Part shown: positions 1-9,700 of the stretch, piece by piece | Layout: every line of letters starts with the position of its first letter | Position numbering within the stretch: the stretch's first letter is position 1 | Assembly: GCA_033557685.1 (NCBI GenBank) | Contig: JAWQRN010000112.1 | Location: forward strand, 1-38,232 | Direction: 5' to 3' | Origin: Sperchopsis tessellata | Lineage: Eukaryota > Arthropoda > Insecta > Coleoptera > Hydrophilidae | DNA: 38,232 nucleotides | The notes under the pieces: model-generated | Database searches by the model: none | What the model was told of the DNA's origin: nothing | Seen by the model: only the letters and a program-made list of their open reading frames with translations | Translations under genes and position numbers: made by a program

Positions 1-369
1 AAATTAATTACAATGAAATTCGATTTAAATTAAGTATCTAAATCACAACAATAAATATATGAAATTATTATAGAGTTAAACGCAAGATTGAAATAACGTG
101 ACTCTTTTTGTCATTTACGAAAGAAAGATATTGAATATCAGCTGATTTCATGTGAAAATACATAAATACCACAAAAATGTGGCGGCAATTTTGATGGTGT
201 CCAATGTAATCCTATGTCCAAATTGTGCGGCCTCCCCTACTTATATATTTCAAGTTTATACTTTCAATTGTGGACTGAAAAAAATGTAACATTTTTATTG
301 AATATCTTTCAATAGTTGCTGATGGTTAAAAAAATGGATTAAATTATTTATACCTCTTTTTTATTTCAG
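1..369 (+). other. IDS: Partial intron of IDS (3' end)
   Basis: This is the 3' end of the intron that precedes the first IDS exon in the window. It ends in a T-rich tract and CAG at 367-369. I see no coding segment matching the N-terminal sulfatase core here, so the signal peptide and the first metal-binding aspartates must be encoded further left. Nothing else is recognisable. Confidence 0.7.
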
Positions 370-847
370 CAATCGGTATGCGCCCCAAGCCGAAATTCAT
401 TTTTGACGAGTCGAAGACCCGATTCCTTACATCTATATGATTTTTATAATTACTGGAGACATGATGTAGGAAATTACACAACATTACCTCAGCATTTTAA
501 AGAAAATGGATATTATACAAAATCGATTGGAAAGGTATTCCATCCAGGCATAACATCAAACTTTTCTGATGACTATCCATACAGTTGGAGTGAAACTGCA
601 TTTCATCCAAAAACAGAACAATATGAAAATACTCCTGTGTGTACGTCTAATAATGGAGACTTTGCAAGAAATCTCATTTGCCCAGTCATTGTAAGTGAGC
701 AACCAGAATCAATACTACCTGATCAAGAATCTTTAAATAATGCAAAAGACTTTCTTAAAATCAAAGATAAAATAACAAAACCATATTTTCTTGCCGTTGG
801 TTTTCACAAACCACATATACCCTTCAGGTATCCAAGGGAATATCTAA
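370..847 (+). CDS. IDS: IDS exon A (active-site cysteine exon)
   Basis: The exon follows CAG at 367-369 and reads in frame from 370 as QSVCAPSRNSFLTSRRPD. It carries the formylglycine cysteine, GKVFHPG and HKPHIPFRYPREYL. The sulfatase signature normally ends in LTG; here it is LTS. The donor is GTAATT at 848, leaving one base of a split lysine codon. The next intron is only 51 bp (848-898). Confidence 0.92.
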
Positions 848-3800
848 GTAATTAATATCAAATAAGAAAGTATCCAATACTAATTTTAAATATTGTAGAG
901 TATCACCCTAAAGAAAAAATTAGCCTCCTTAACAACAGGTGGAGGCCTTCTTTGCTACCAACTGTTGCTTGGAATCCTTGGACAGATCTTCGATGGCGAG
1001 ACGATATATCAAAATTAAATTTATCTTTTCCATTTGAACCAATGCCTGATGGTGTCACATTAGACATTATTCAAAGTTATGCTTCAGCAACAACTTATGT
1101 AGATGGACTAATTGGAGAGCTTTTGGAAAACGTTGACAATAATACTATTATTGTTGTACTAGGTGATCATGGTATGTCTAATATATTTGCATTATAGTCA
1201 TCATCAATAGCTGTACAACTATAGATAAGACTTTGCTTCCTCCATGATTTCCCTCCAGAATTCTGCACTATCACACTCTCGCCTATTTTTTTATTATCAA
1301 TCAATCCAGTGCAGTTTAACTTCATGCCTTCATCATTTGTTCTTATTTAGCTTCCATTATCTGTTATACCTAGATATCCTGAAACGTTCTAATTAGATAC
1401 CTTTTCCAGTTATGTTTTCTGATATTTATAGACAATATATAATTTCTAAATTTCATATTATATAAGAATCAAAAATATTTCCAAAGAATTTCCTAACAGA
1501 GGTAATCATATAGATTTGATTCTACAAGCTGTATATCGAATAGGCTTGAAATGTCGTTCAGCTGACACTACCATTGTTATTGATTTGGAGAATTAGGTGA
1601 ACTCTGGTGTACTTAAAACTATTTCCATGATTTGCTTTCAGTATTGGTTTTTAACATAGTAAATGAATTACTTTTAGGAAAATAAAAAACATTCCCACAG
1701 AAATGGTAGATAAAAATTCTCCGTAATACATTGTTTTTACAGTAAATCTAATGCAACTGACAGTTAATGTTACAAGTTAAACGTTTTGACAGCTATCCTT
1801 CTCACCAAGTAAGTAAAATATCGATAGTGTTCCATGACATTTCATTGATCTTGGTCTCTTAAGACATTTCATGGATCTTAGTCCCTCCAAAACAATTCGT
1901 GGGCCTTAATCCCTCCTGACTTTCATGGGTCTTGGTCTTTCCAAGACTTGCATTATATTTCTGCTAAAAGAAACTCATTTGTATCACTGACCCAAAAGGT
2001 TGTGTGTTCAGCATAAATTGTTTTGTGCAAGATGTCTGAGAGTAAATTATTAGCAAATATTGAGAAAAATAGCATCAAAACTGGACAACACTCATCCAAA
2101 TTCCCTATAAGCTTTTGCTTTTTACCAACAAACTACTGCTTGACAAAAACACCACGTTCTCTAGAAAGTCTGTTTGTGGCGTGTAACCAAAATCCTCACT
2201 TTAATATACTGTATAGTAACTTCTTCCTTCCAAAGTCTGCCTCGAATATTTTAGGAGTAACATGGGTGCAAAAAAATTAAATACTTCCCAGTATGCTTTG
2301 GATCTATTTTACTAGAACTACCTGAAAGATTTAAAATAGGTCAGGCAATTCTAGACAATTCCTAGCCACCATGTTTCAAATATCTGCTTCGTTCTCAAAT
2401 ACTCAAATATTTTTCTAAATCAGGCAACTTCAACAAGAACGTGGGCTGGATAGTGAATTTGAAATATATCCATGGGCAGGACCTTCTTTTAGGCCTCATA
2501 AGAGTATGTAAAAATCATCACATCTTTACTAGTTATTTTTATTTCATTGAAATTGTCATTGTTGGTACACTACTGTTAATAATATTAATATATCTTTTGC
2601 AATTTTGGTTTGATGAGGAAATTAAAGAAAAAAGAGATCACCTGAGACTCTGGTATGACATTGTTAGACTCTCAAAGGACAGGGAAGTAAGGCAAAACTA
2701 TGTCAACTTCAGGAAGCATTATCAACTGCTTCTTAAAAATAAGAAACGTGACTACAACCATAGGAAAATTGAATTATCTGACAGTAAATCTAAAACAACA
2801 TGGTCCGTTATAAACGAAAAAACTAGCAAAATGAACCATACGGATGATATGAGTGTAGATGAGTTCAATTTGTTTTTGCAAATATTGTAAATGAACTGGT
2901 TAGTAAAATTCCAAAACAACAAGAAAACGCGGATCACTTTGTAGTTGGATTTTATTTAAGAAACTAGTCTCCTATCTAGACCGAGCAGGCTTTATGTACA
3001 GAAATCAGTATGGTTTTACAAAGAATCGTTCTACTACAGATGCCATAATGACTTTTGTGGAGGAGGTGAAGAAGGCCTGGGAGAATTCTGAGATGGTTGA
3101 GGGGATTTTCTTGGACCTTAGTAAGGATATGATATTGATATAATTAAAGAATATGGAATATATTTTCTTTTATTGGTTCAAAAGATATAATTAAGACAAA
3201 TAGGATGATTTATTAAGCCCTATTCTACTAATGAGCTTTGCCATGAAATGAAACTCATAAACTCCAATATGCTGCAACTATTCTAAAACTGCTTTTAAAA
3301 GTGAATTAATGTATTTTCAGGTTGGTCGATGAGTGAACATGGAGAATTTTCTAAATATAGTAATTTTGACATTGCAACAAGAGTTCCATTAATAATCCAT
3401 GTTCCAAATTTAAGTACACGAAAACAATATATTAACAGTCTTGTTGAGTTAGTTGACTTGTTTCCAACCTTAGTAGATCTAACTGATGTATCAGAAAGTA
3501 TAGAGACTTGCAAGAAGAATAAAAAAAATGAAAAAGTCTGTACTGAAGGAAGAAGTTTGATACCACTGTTGGTGCATTTTTCATTAAATTTGGTGAGTAA
3601 ATAATACCACTATATAAATATAATCATATCTTATGTTTTGTAGTTAATTTCTAAATATTAAGGTAAGCAATATATCAGTTATTAAAGCAATATACTGGTG
3701 CATACGAATTCATATGGAATTATGCAGATAAATCTACACTTTTTATATGAAACGTGCACATGTCAGTATGCAGAGATTCTTTATTCTTTAATTTATATAT

Positions 3801-4714
3801 CTTGATGATTAAATTTAATATTTGACTACCCTACTTAAAATGTATGCATATATAAACTACAGGTAACCTCCGGTGAGTGCGAATTTAAATAAATTTATTA
3901 GCAATAAATCGATAGATACACAATTATGGTATTTCTAATGTAAATAATAAGTTTAAAGCCATGGATTCATCAAAACGTAAGTTGTCAATTACACACAAAC
4001 AGGGATATTGTTTTGTTAATTATGTGTGTATTTATTATTATTAATAAAAAATAATTTCAATAAATAATGGTCATTCGAATAGTTTTCTATAAAAAGTTTC
4101 TACGAGTCTAGTTTCAGCTATTATTTCAGGTTGTAGACGTCATATTAAGAAATCCCCCGGTTATCACGATATATCGCTTATCTCGACAGTATCCGAACAC
4201 ATCCCTCATGATGAGCCGGGTTTACCTGTATTTTGAATACCAATATATAATTTCTGTTTTCACCACTTTAAGTTTCTCTAAAGAATAGATCACAGTTTTT
4301 TCCTCAGTCTTTTATTGACATATTTTCCCATTTAATACGATCCAAAATAGAACCCTGGACCTTTTAATAAATCTTTATTTATTTTTTTAGAATAATCAAT
4401 GGAAAACAGCAGTCTTTAGTCAATATCCCCGACCTGGAATATTTCCTACAAGAAAACCAAATAGTGATAAACCGAAACTAAAAGAAATAAATATAATGGG
4501 CTACTCTATACGAACAAAACAATATAGGTATACTGAATGGGTACATTTTAATCATACAACATTTACACCGGATTGGTCAATTGTATATGGCACAGAATTA
4601 TATGACCATTTAATAGATCCAGATGAGAATTTAAATTTAGCTACTCGATCAATTATGGCAGATGTTATGGCGGATTTGAAAATAAAACTGATTTTAGGTT
4701 GGCGACATGCCTGA
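370..4714 (+). CDS. IDS: Iduronate 2-sulfatase, 3' four exons (5' partial)
   Basis: Joined exons 370-847, 899-1171, 3321-3592 and 4391-4714 give a continuous 448-residue frame ending in TGA. IDS is a lysosomal hydrolase that removes the 2-O-sulfate of iduronate in heparan and dermatan sulfate. Visible family hallmarks, in order, are: the sulfatase signature CAPSR with the cysteine that is converted to formylglycine (379-381); GKVFHPG with the catalytic lysine; HKPHIPF with the active-site histidine; GDHGW with the metal-binding Asp-His; SKYSNFD with the second lysine; LVELVDLFPTL; VFSQYPRP; and IMGYSIRTKQYRYTEW near the C-terminus. Human IDS has 550 residues, so roughly 80 N-terminal residues, with signal peptide and first metal ligands, are missing on the left. 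The reading frame is intact and all expected active-site residues in this part are present, so it looks functional. Exon joins rest on GT-AG sites and homology, not on transcripts. Confidence 0.93.
899..1171 (+). CDS. IDS: IDS exon B
   Basis: The acceptor is TTGTAG at 893-898. The first two bases complete the split AAG codon, giving REYLKYHPKEKI across the junction, which parallels the family sequence at this place. The exon contains AWNPWTDLRWRDD and ends inside the metal-binding GDHG motif at the donor GTATGT (1172). Confidence 0.92.
1836..1953. repeat. 27-28-bp minisatellite, about 4.3 copies
   Basis: Four imperfect units start at 1836, 1863, 1891 and 1918, followed by a 9-base partial unit. 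Each unit resembles GACATTTCATGGATCTTAGT followed by CCCTCCAA. Unit lengths are 27, 28, 27 and 27 bases. Confidence 0.75.
2590..3140 (+). mobile_element. Non-LTR retrotransposon fragment, internally deleted
   Basis: The open frame ending at 2890 contains WFDEEIKEKRDHLR, then a basic helix and TTWSVINEKTSKMNH. This is the linker that lies between endonuclease and reverse transcriptase in Jockey/CR1-type LINEs. A second block at about 2960-3130 reads MYRNQYGFTKNRSTTDAIM and later GIFLDLSK, which are reverse-transcriptase motifs. The intervening RT start is missing and the frame changes, so the piece is internally deleted and dead. It lies in sense orientation in IDS. Outer boundaries are approximate. 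Confidence 0.8.
3321..3592 (+). CDS. IDS: IDS exon C
   Basis: The acceptor is TTTTCAG at 3314-3320. The exon completes the GDHGW motif and continues SMSEHGEFSKYSNFDIATRV, then LVELVDLFPTL and a CTEGRSLIPLL segment. I chose the strong donor GTGAGT at 3593. A weaker in-frame donor (GTGCAT at 3572) would drop seven residues that have no obvious counterpart in the family. Both keep phase 0, so the exon end could be 3571. Confidence 0.85.
3593..4390 (+). other. IDS: IDS intron carrying a pogo-type element
   Basis: This 798-bp intron is nearly half occupied by the pogo-like deletion derivative at 3860-4228. The flanks are AT-rich with no recognisable content. It ends in TTTTTTTAG at 4382-4390. Confidence 0.85.
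3860..4228 (+). mobile_element. Pogo-like (Tc1/mariner superfamily) deletion derivative
   Basis: The element begins CAGGTAACCTCC and the reverse complement of its right end begins CAGGTAAACCCGG. The outer seven bases are identical and a CCGG core is shared. Both ends abut TA (3858-3859 and 4229-4230), the target duplication of this superfamily. Near the left end an ATG at 3961 opens MDSSKRKLS, a basic start like that of pogo/CENP-B-type transposases, but the frame closes after 27 codons. Everything between the transposase start and the 3' end appears deleted, so it is non-autonomous. Confidence 0.7.
4391..4714 (+). CDS. IDS: IDS terminal coding exon
   Basis: The exon starts in phase 0 after TTTTTTTAG and reads NNQWKTAVFSQYPRPGIFP, then IMGYSIRTKQYRYTEWVHF, ELYDHLIDPDENLNLA and the stop TGA at 4712-4714. 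The VFSQYPRP and IMGYSIRT blocks are strong signatures of the IDS C-terminal subdomain. Confidence 0.93.
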   Translation, partial: NNQWKTAVFSQYPRPGIFPTRKPNSDKPKLKEINIMGYSIRTKQYRYTEWVHFNHTTFTPDWSIVYGTELYDHLIDPDENLNLATRSIMADVMADLKIKLILGWRHA

Positions 4715-4825
4715 GGCACATTTTAAACTGATATTCTACGTTTATACTTTTCCCTATAATTATATAAGTTCTTTTAGTCCATAGTGACATAGCATGTTAT
4801 TTTTGATATTGTTTTGCATTGTGTA

Positions 4826-4831
4826 AATAAA
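4826..4831 (+). terminator. IDS: IDS polyadenylation signal AATAAA
   Basis: The first canonical AATAAA after the IDS stop codon lies 112 bases downstream, giving a 3' UTR of about 130-140 bases if used. Other AATAAA hexamers occur in the AT-rich region beyond, so usage is inferred from position only. Confidence 0.55.
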
Positions 4832-4853
4832 TTAATATTGTTTATGTATTATT

Positions 4854-5010
4854 TAGAAATTTGATTTAATCAAATCTCAAGCAAAACTTCCTAGTTAAAA
4901 TTATATACAGAAATAAAACAAGAATCGAAAAATATAGAGCCAAAATTGCAGTGTACACCGTGTTTCTGTCATTAAGACGTCATCATCACTGCTGTGTTAG
5001 TAATTAACTG
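4854..5010 (+). repeat. Dispersed repeat family A, copy 1
   Basis: It begins TTAGAAATTTGATTTAAT and ends in a block containing CTGTCATTAAGACG, then CACTGCTGTGTTAG. The same two blocks recur at 24786-24905, and the second one at 24230-24310. All copies are in the same orientation. The class of element is not identified. Confidence 0.65.
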
Positions 5011-6024
5011 TACCAAACTATCGAATACATATTTGATTTTTTGCAAAAATGCTTGAAGGTCATAAGTAATAATATAAGAGGTATTGCAATGTTGCATGGA
5101 GGGAGTATTATATGCTACTACAATTTAAAAATTGTCTATGAAAATATATTGTAGAGATAAATTAAATAAAAAACGGAAATTCAATATTTAACATTTTTTT
5201 AAAATAAAATATTTTGTACATACATGTAATAGTCTATCCTATTTTATTAGACAATTATTATAACACATGCATTATCTTGGAAGAACTTATTCACCTTTAA
5301 GCCTAACGTGATGCATATCAAGCCCATGGGGCATAGCACGTTTGCAATGCACAGAAGTAATGCTATTTTTCAAAATATATATGAAATTAATATAACAGCC
5401 ACAAATGTATACACCTGCCGTATGGGCAACACACCGTACAATACGTCAAAATATTTTATATTTGTGTAGAAAAAAGTGGAATGAAAATTAAAAATGCCTC
5501 TTTAGGAAATGTTTCCTCACAGCTTATAATACCCAAGAAAATAAAAATACCAAAAACTTTTACATTCCTATGAAAAAATAAAATTGACCTATTCAAAGTC
5601 GACCAAAAAGATATGATTATTATTCCCGACTTTTGACATTCTCTATATATCACTCGTCTATTTTTGATAACTAAAAATTCAAAACCGCGTTTAACTATGG
5701 AGTTCTTCCCTGCTTATGATTATTTGTCAACAGCGCAAAAATTTTACATTCACACAATTGGAACACAACTAAAATAACCCATCACATACATCCTATATTG
5801 ACACATCAATTCAAATAGCATTCATAGAATATCATTTGTATTTATTTTCAAGAAAATAACTTTCAACTTTATTCTCTTTTAAATGGTTTATCAGAAAATG
5901 TAATATAATTTTGTTTTCTTTGAATATGTATAATTTCTGAAATAACATCAAGTTTATATTAGACAAGCTACATATTAAGGAGGCTAGCCAACTCCGCGTA
6001 TTGATGCCATAAATCGTCCATGCC

Positions 6025-6039
6025 GTTGCCAACGGCAGT
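6025..6039 (-). promoter_or_regulatory. X-box-like (RFX) motif upstream of PCM1
   Basis: On the minus strand ACTGCC-GTT-GGCAAC fits the relaxed insect ciliary X-box RYYVYY-N1-3-RRHRAC. It overlaps a perfect 17-base palindrome TGCCGTTGCCAACGGCA (6021-6037). The site is about 535 bases upstream of the PCM1 ATG. The relaxed motif is expected by chance about once per kilobase, so this is only a candidate. Confidence 0.3.
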
Positions 6040-6560
6040 GGATTGAGATAGATGCATATAGAGTCCTTTTATAATTTATATGAATCCATCAATCAATTTT
6101 GATCGAATTGTGATACTTAAATGCTTATTGTAACTGTAATTATTTATCAAAATCTAACGTATTGGCGATTAAAGTGCTCGTGTTTGGCTACTCTTCCCAA
6201 TATATAGCCTCTTTAGTTTATGTTAAGTTGTCGTAATATATTTTAATACAGCCCTGAATTTAAGCCGGTTTTGTAGTTTCCATTTATGGATATTTCATAT
6301 GCACGTTTTTCTGTCATTTCTTGTTTTAAAATTGACAACTTAATATTGTGTGTATTGTCCATGTCTAATTAGTGAAAATGGTATTCTAAAACTCATTTAT
6401 TACAAGTAAGAAATGCTTCAAAACAGCTGTGAACAATAAATGCATCATAGAGTATGTTTTTTTTGTGTAATTGAAGTGAAGGGATATTGTTACTTTGATC
6501 TATTTTTCTTCACCCACTTGGAAGAAATTAATTAAGTATAATTTGCACATTATTTGGATT

Positions 6561-6581
6561 ATGCTGTTTGAAAATGTCTGA
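6561..6581 (+). promoter_or_regulatory. Six-codon uORF overlapping the PCM1 start codon
   Basis: ATG at 6561 opens a frame MLFENV followed by TGA at 6579-6581, so it overlaps the PCM1 ATG (6574) in another frame. Both ATGs have A at -3. If the 5' UTR includes 6561, ribosomes must leak past it or reinitiate backwards to translate PCM1. Transcription start is not known. Confidence 0.45.
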
Positions 6582-6717
6582 CGATAGAAAGAAAATTTAT
6601 TCAAAAAAGCCAACAGGTACTGTCCCAAAAATAAAGTATCGTAATAACACATCACAGGTGAATCAGGACGGAGCAAACCATAATGTTTCATCAAACAATT
6701 TAGTACATTATGACGAC
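6574..6717 (+). CDS. PCM1: PCM1 exon 1 (start codon)
   Basis: ATG at 6574 is the first ATG in this frame after the in-frame stop at 6529 and has A at -3. It encodes MSDDRKKIYSKKPTG and 33 further polar residues. The donor is GTAAGT at 6718 in phase 0, followed by a 93-bp intron. This N-terminal part is not well conserved in the family, so the assignment rests on frame, strong splice sites and position. Confidence 0.78.
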
Positions 6718-9700
6718 GTAAGTGCCATAAATTGTAAACTCAAATTCTATAAATAGGATATCTAAATATATCAGAATTTGTCTGAATGCTTAATCTATTA
6801 TTTCTTGTAGGGTAGGGACTGTTATCAGAGCAAATTGAAATTTTATGGCAATACGGAGTTATTAAAGAGAAATTTCTTGCAACCATTCACAGTACCAATG
6901 GAAAACACTCTAGAAGACCAAAGGTCAACACCTAAACAAAATGGTATTGCATATACATGTGAGTTATTTTAACCTATTCCTAATTTTCTTAGGTTAAACT
7001 TCATCTTTCATACAATAGAAGTAGATTCAGTGCCTAATGCTATGAACAGATGATTCATAATATGAGTAACCCAAAATTGAACCCTATATATAGTAGTTCC
7101 CTAATATAATTAGCTTAGAAACATTAATAAAATTGATAATTTCAAAGTACACTAAACCACCCACGTAGACGGGTTCCATACATACTTCTTGTACGCAAAG
7201 TGAAATTTAGTTAAGCATAAAATAGAAAATATTATTTTGCATTTTTACGTACAATATTTTTATTAAGCATCATAGATAGTACATCAGTAGGCCCATTATG
7301 ATGTTTACCAAAATTTTTGATGCAACAAAATGGAATTCTGTTTAGAAATATAGCAATAATAGTGGTCTAATATTTTCACGGAAATAAAGTTTATTAAACA
7401 TACTCATGTTTGTTTTTTTACAAATCATTCAACCCACCAAACTGATTTTTTTATGCGGCGTTTTTATAGTAAAGTTAAAGAATATAGTATAGGCCTACAA
7501 TAATGTAGAGTCAGCACATGCTTTAGAAACTTTTGTAGTCCACTTGTGGTGCAGAGGTAAAATTCCTACATGTTCTACCTTCGATATACAGTAAGTGTAA
7601 GTAGATGTATCCTAAGGAAATGTCAACAAACAACATAAATTACACTTTAACAAACTCTGACTCGTGTGCAAATTTCAATAATGCATGCACAGATTGGAAA
7701 AGTCTGTAACTTTTTAACTTCATGCGCCAGTATTGATGCATAAGCCAGTGAAAGTGAATTGCTCAAGCCTAAACTTGTTTATGGCACCGGTATATTATTT
7801 CTGTTGACTACGTGTTCAGTCCTTTTTCAAAATTCTAAAATTGCAAAAAGTAAGAAGTCTGACGCAGGTGCAGATAACATGGTAAAAGTATTGTAAAGAT
7901 GCAAAGGAATCTCCAGTAGGTAAATATCTCTGATGCATCAAAAGTTTGCTGCTGTGAAATCCATTTTCTCATGCATATCGGCTTTTGTGGTTATTTTTTC
8001 GCTGTTCCAAATCATTAATCGCCTTTCAATTAACATTCTTGTAATTTTTCTGAAGTTGCTGTGAAGAAGTTCCTTTGTGATAATTGCATATATAAGATAA
8101 TAAAATATAACAATCACCTACCACTTGCACTTGAAAAGTGACTAACGGGACCAATTACCAATTCATGTCTAAAGCTTTTCTGGTCTGAAAGTTTAATTTA
8201 ATTAAATGAATAAAATTAAAGTCATACCCTTCAATCAAGATTTCATTAAAATAAAGACAATGAAAACAATTCTGAGAGAGATTTTTTTTATTATTTCTCA
8301 TACACATGTTGGTAAGTATAATTCTAAAATCATTTAGTTGTGAAAAAGTCTATCACAATACCTTAGGCCAGAAACCACCTGACATTAACGATTTCTCAAT
8401 ATACGTGCTAGTGCCTATTTTTATAGTATTGAAATATCTTTTATTGGGGATCGCGCTTTGTTATAAAGTAAATAAGTTTCATACTAAACTGCCTAAAAAC
8501 TAAAAGTAATATTAATTCAGCACATCAAGTGTGCTGCAAGCAAAAAACCGAACATGCATGGAATTCCTACAAATGAATCATTGGGAAATATAGGGTTAGG
8601 TTCGAAGATTATTTCAATCTTCTATATATATCTTATTGCAAGTTATAATATTATGATGAATTACATGACATAATACAAATAGAAATAATACAATTAATAT
8701 TAAATGAAATAGACTTCAACGGTTATTATCTGTATGAATGTTGTTCCCGAGTGGAAACCGTTAAGAGGTTCTGACAAGTGCGAACGTTTCGTCCTCTTTT
8801 GCAAGGGACATTTTCAAGACAAGTGATTTTACTTCAACAAATGAAGTCATTACACTAAGTAACATCACTCGCCTTGAAAATATCCCTTGTAACAGTGGAT
8901 GAAATGTTGGCCTCTACCCGGTTTCCACCCGGAAACAACATTCATACTAATAAAAGAAATAGTTTACTATAAATGAGTTTATTTACATAAAAACTGAACC
9001 AGTATTTTTGACCAATAGGTCTGTAAAGTTTCTAAAGTATATGGTCTTACTCATTTTTTACAGGTCCACATACGGTAAGTTTATTTAAACACATACACAT
9101 CAAAACAGCGGTAGGGGACGAAGAAAAGAAACAGCATGTTTATATTAATAATAGTCCGCTAGCTGTTTTAATTCCATGGAAACAGACATTTCTAAATAAA
9201 TGTGAAACATCATACCTGGACAACAAATTATATAATACCTAAAAGGAAAACAAACTTTTTGAATTCACTGAATTTTGCTTCTCATATAAAAAAACTATTG
9301 TCTAAAAATAATTCGTGCAAATTTGAGTTTATGGTACTCGTATATATTTAGGGACTTGTATTACTTTACTATAAAATACATCACATTTTTTTTTTATTTA
9401 TACTGACTGCTACATTGCTATCTGTTCCTAGAACAATTATCTATTTTGGTGAAAGTTTGGCGTGACATTTTTATTTGTCTTTCTTTTGCTGGTTGATCTG
9501 GTTAATACCTGTGATATAGATCCATCACATTATGTCCGTTCAGTCCTTCAAATCTCATTGCCCTGCCCCCACCAGCTCTGTGGCGAGTTGGTTTGGATGG
9601 TTATTTAGTCTCTCTTGGTATTTTACACTTCGTTTTGCGATTTCCTGCCTCACAGTTTTGAATTGTTGTCGTATACGTATTTGTTTCGGATATATTAAAA

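Larger units (their letters stand above)
1172..3320 (+). other. IDS: IDS intron with minisatellite and LINE debris
   Basis: This 2.1-kb intron separates GDHG from WSMSEHGEFSKYS. It contains a 27-28-bp tandem repeat (1836-1953) and a LINE fragment (about 2590-3140). An unrecognised 85-codon open frame at 2023-2280 has no family resemblance I can name and is probably chance or repeat-derived. The remainder is AT-rich and featureless. Confidence 0.85.
4832..6573. other. Intergenic region between IDS and PCM1
   Basis: The region holds the tail of the IDS 3' UTR, a dispersed repeat copy (4854-5010), featureless AT-rich sequence, an X-box-like palindrome near 6025-6039 and the unmapped PCM1 promoter and 5' UTR. 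An in-frame stop at 6529 precedes the PCM1 ATG. I see no gene. Short open frames on the minus strand near 5456-6032 have no recognisable content. Confidence 0.7.

Noticed and set aside
2023..2280. 85-codon plus-strand frame as an IDS exon or nested gene
   Set aside because: It does not fit IDS between GDHGW and the preceding exon, has no matching splice sites in phase and no recognisable domain.
370..4714. IDS as a pseudogene because it lacks an N-terminus
   Set aside because: The missing part is explained by the window edge. The remaining frame is uninterrupted, splice sites are canonical and all expected catalytic residues are kept.
7541..7600. Possible second tRNA-derived SINE or tRNA gene
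   Set aside because: TGGTGCAGAGG fits an A box, but the downstream CTTCGATAT is a poor B box and no cloverleaf or direct repeats were found.
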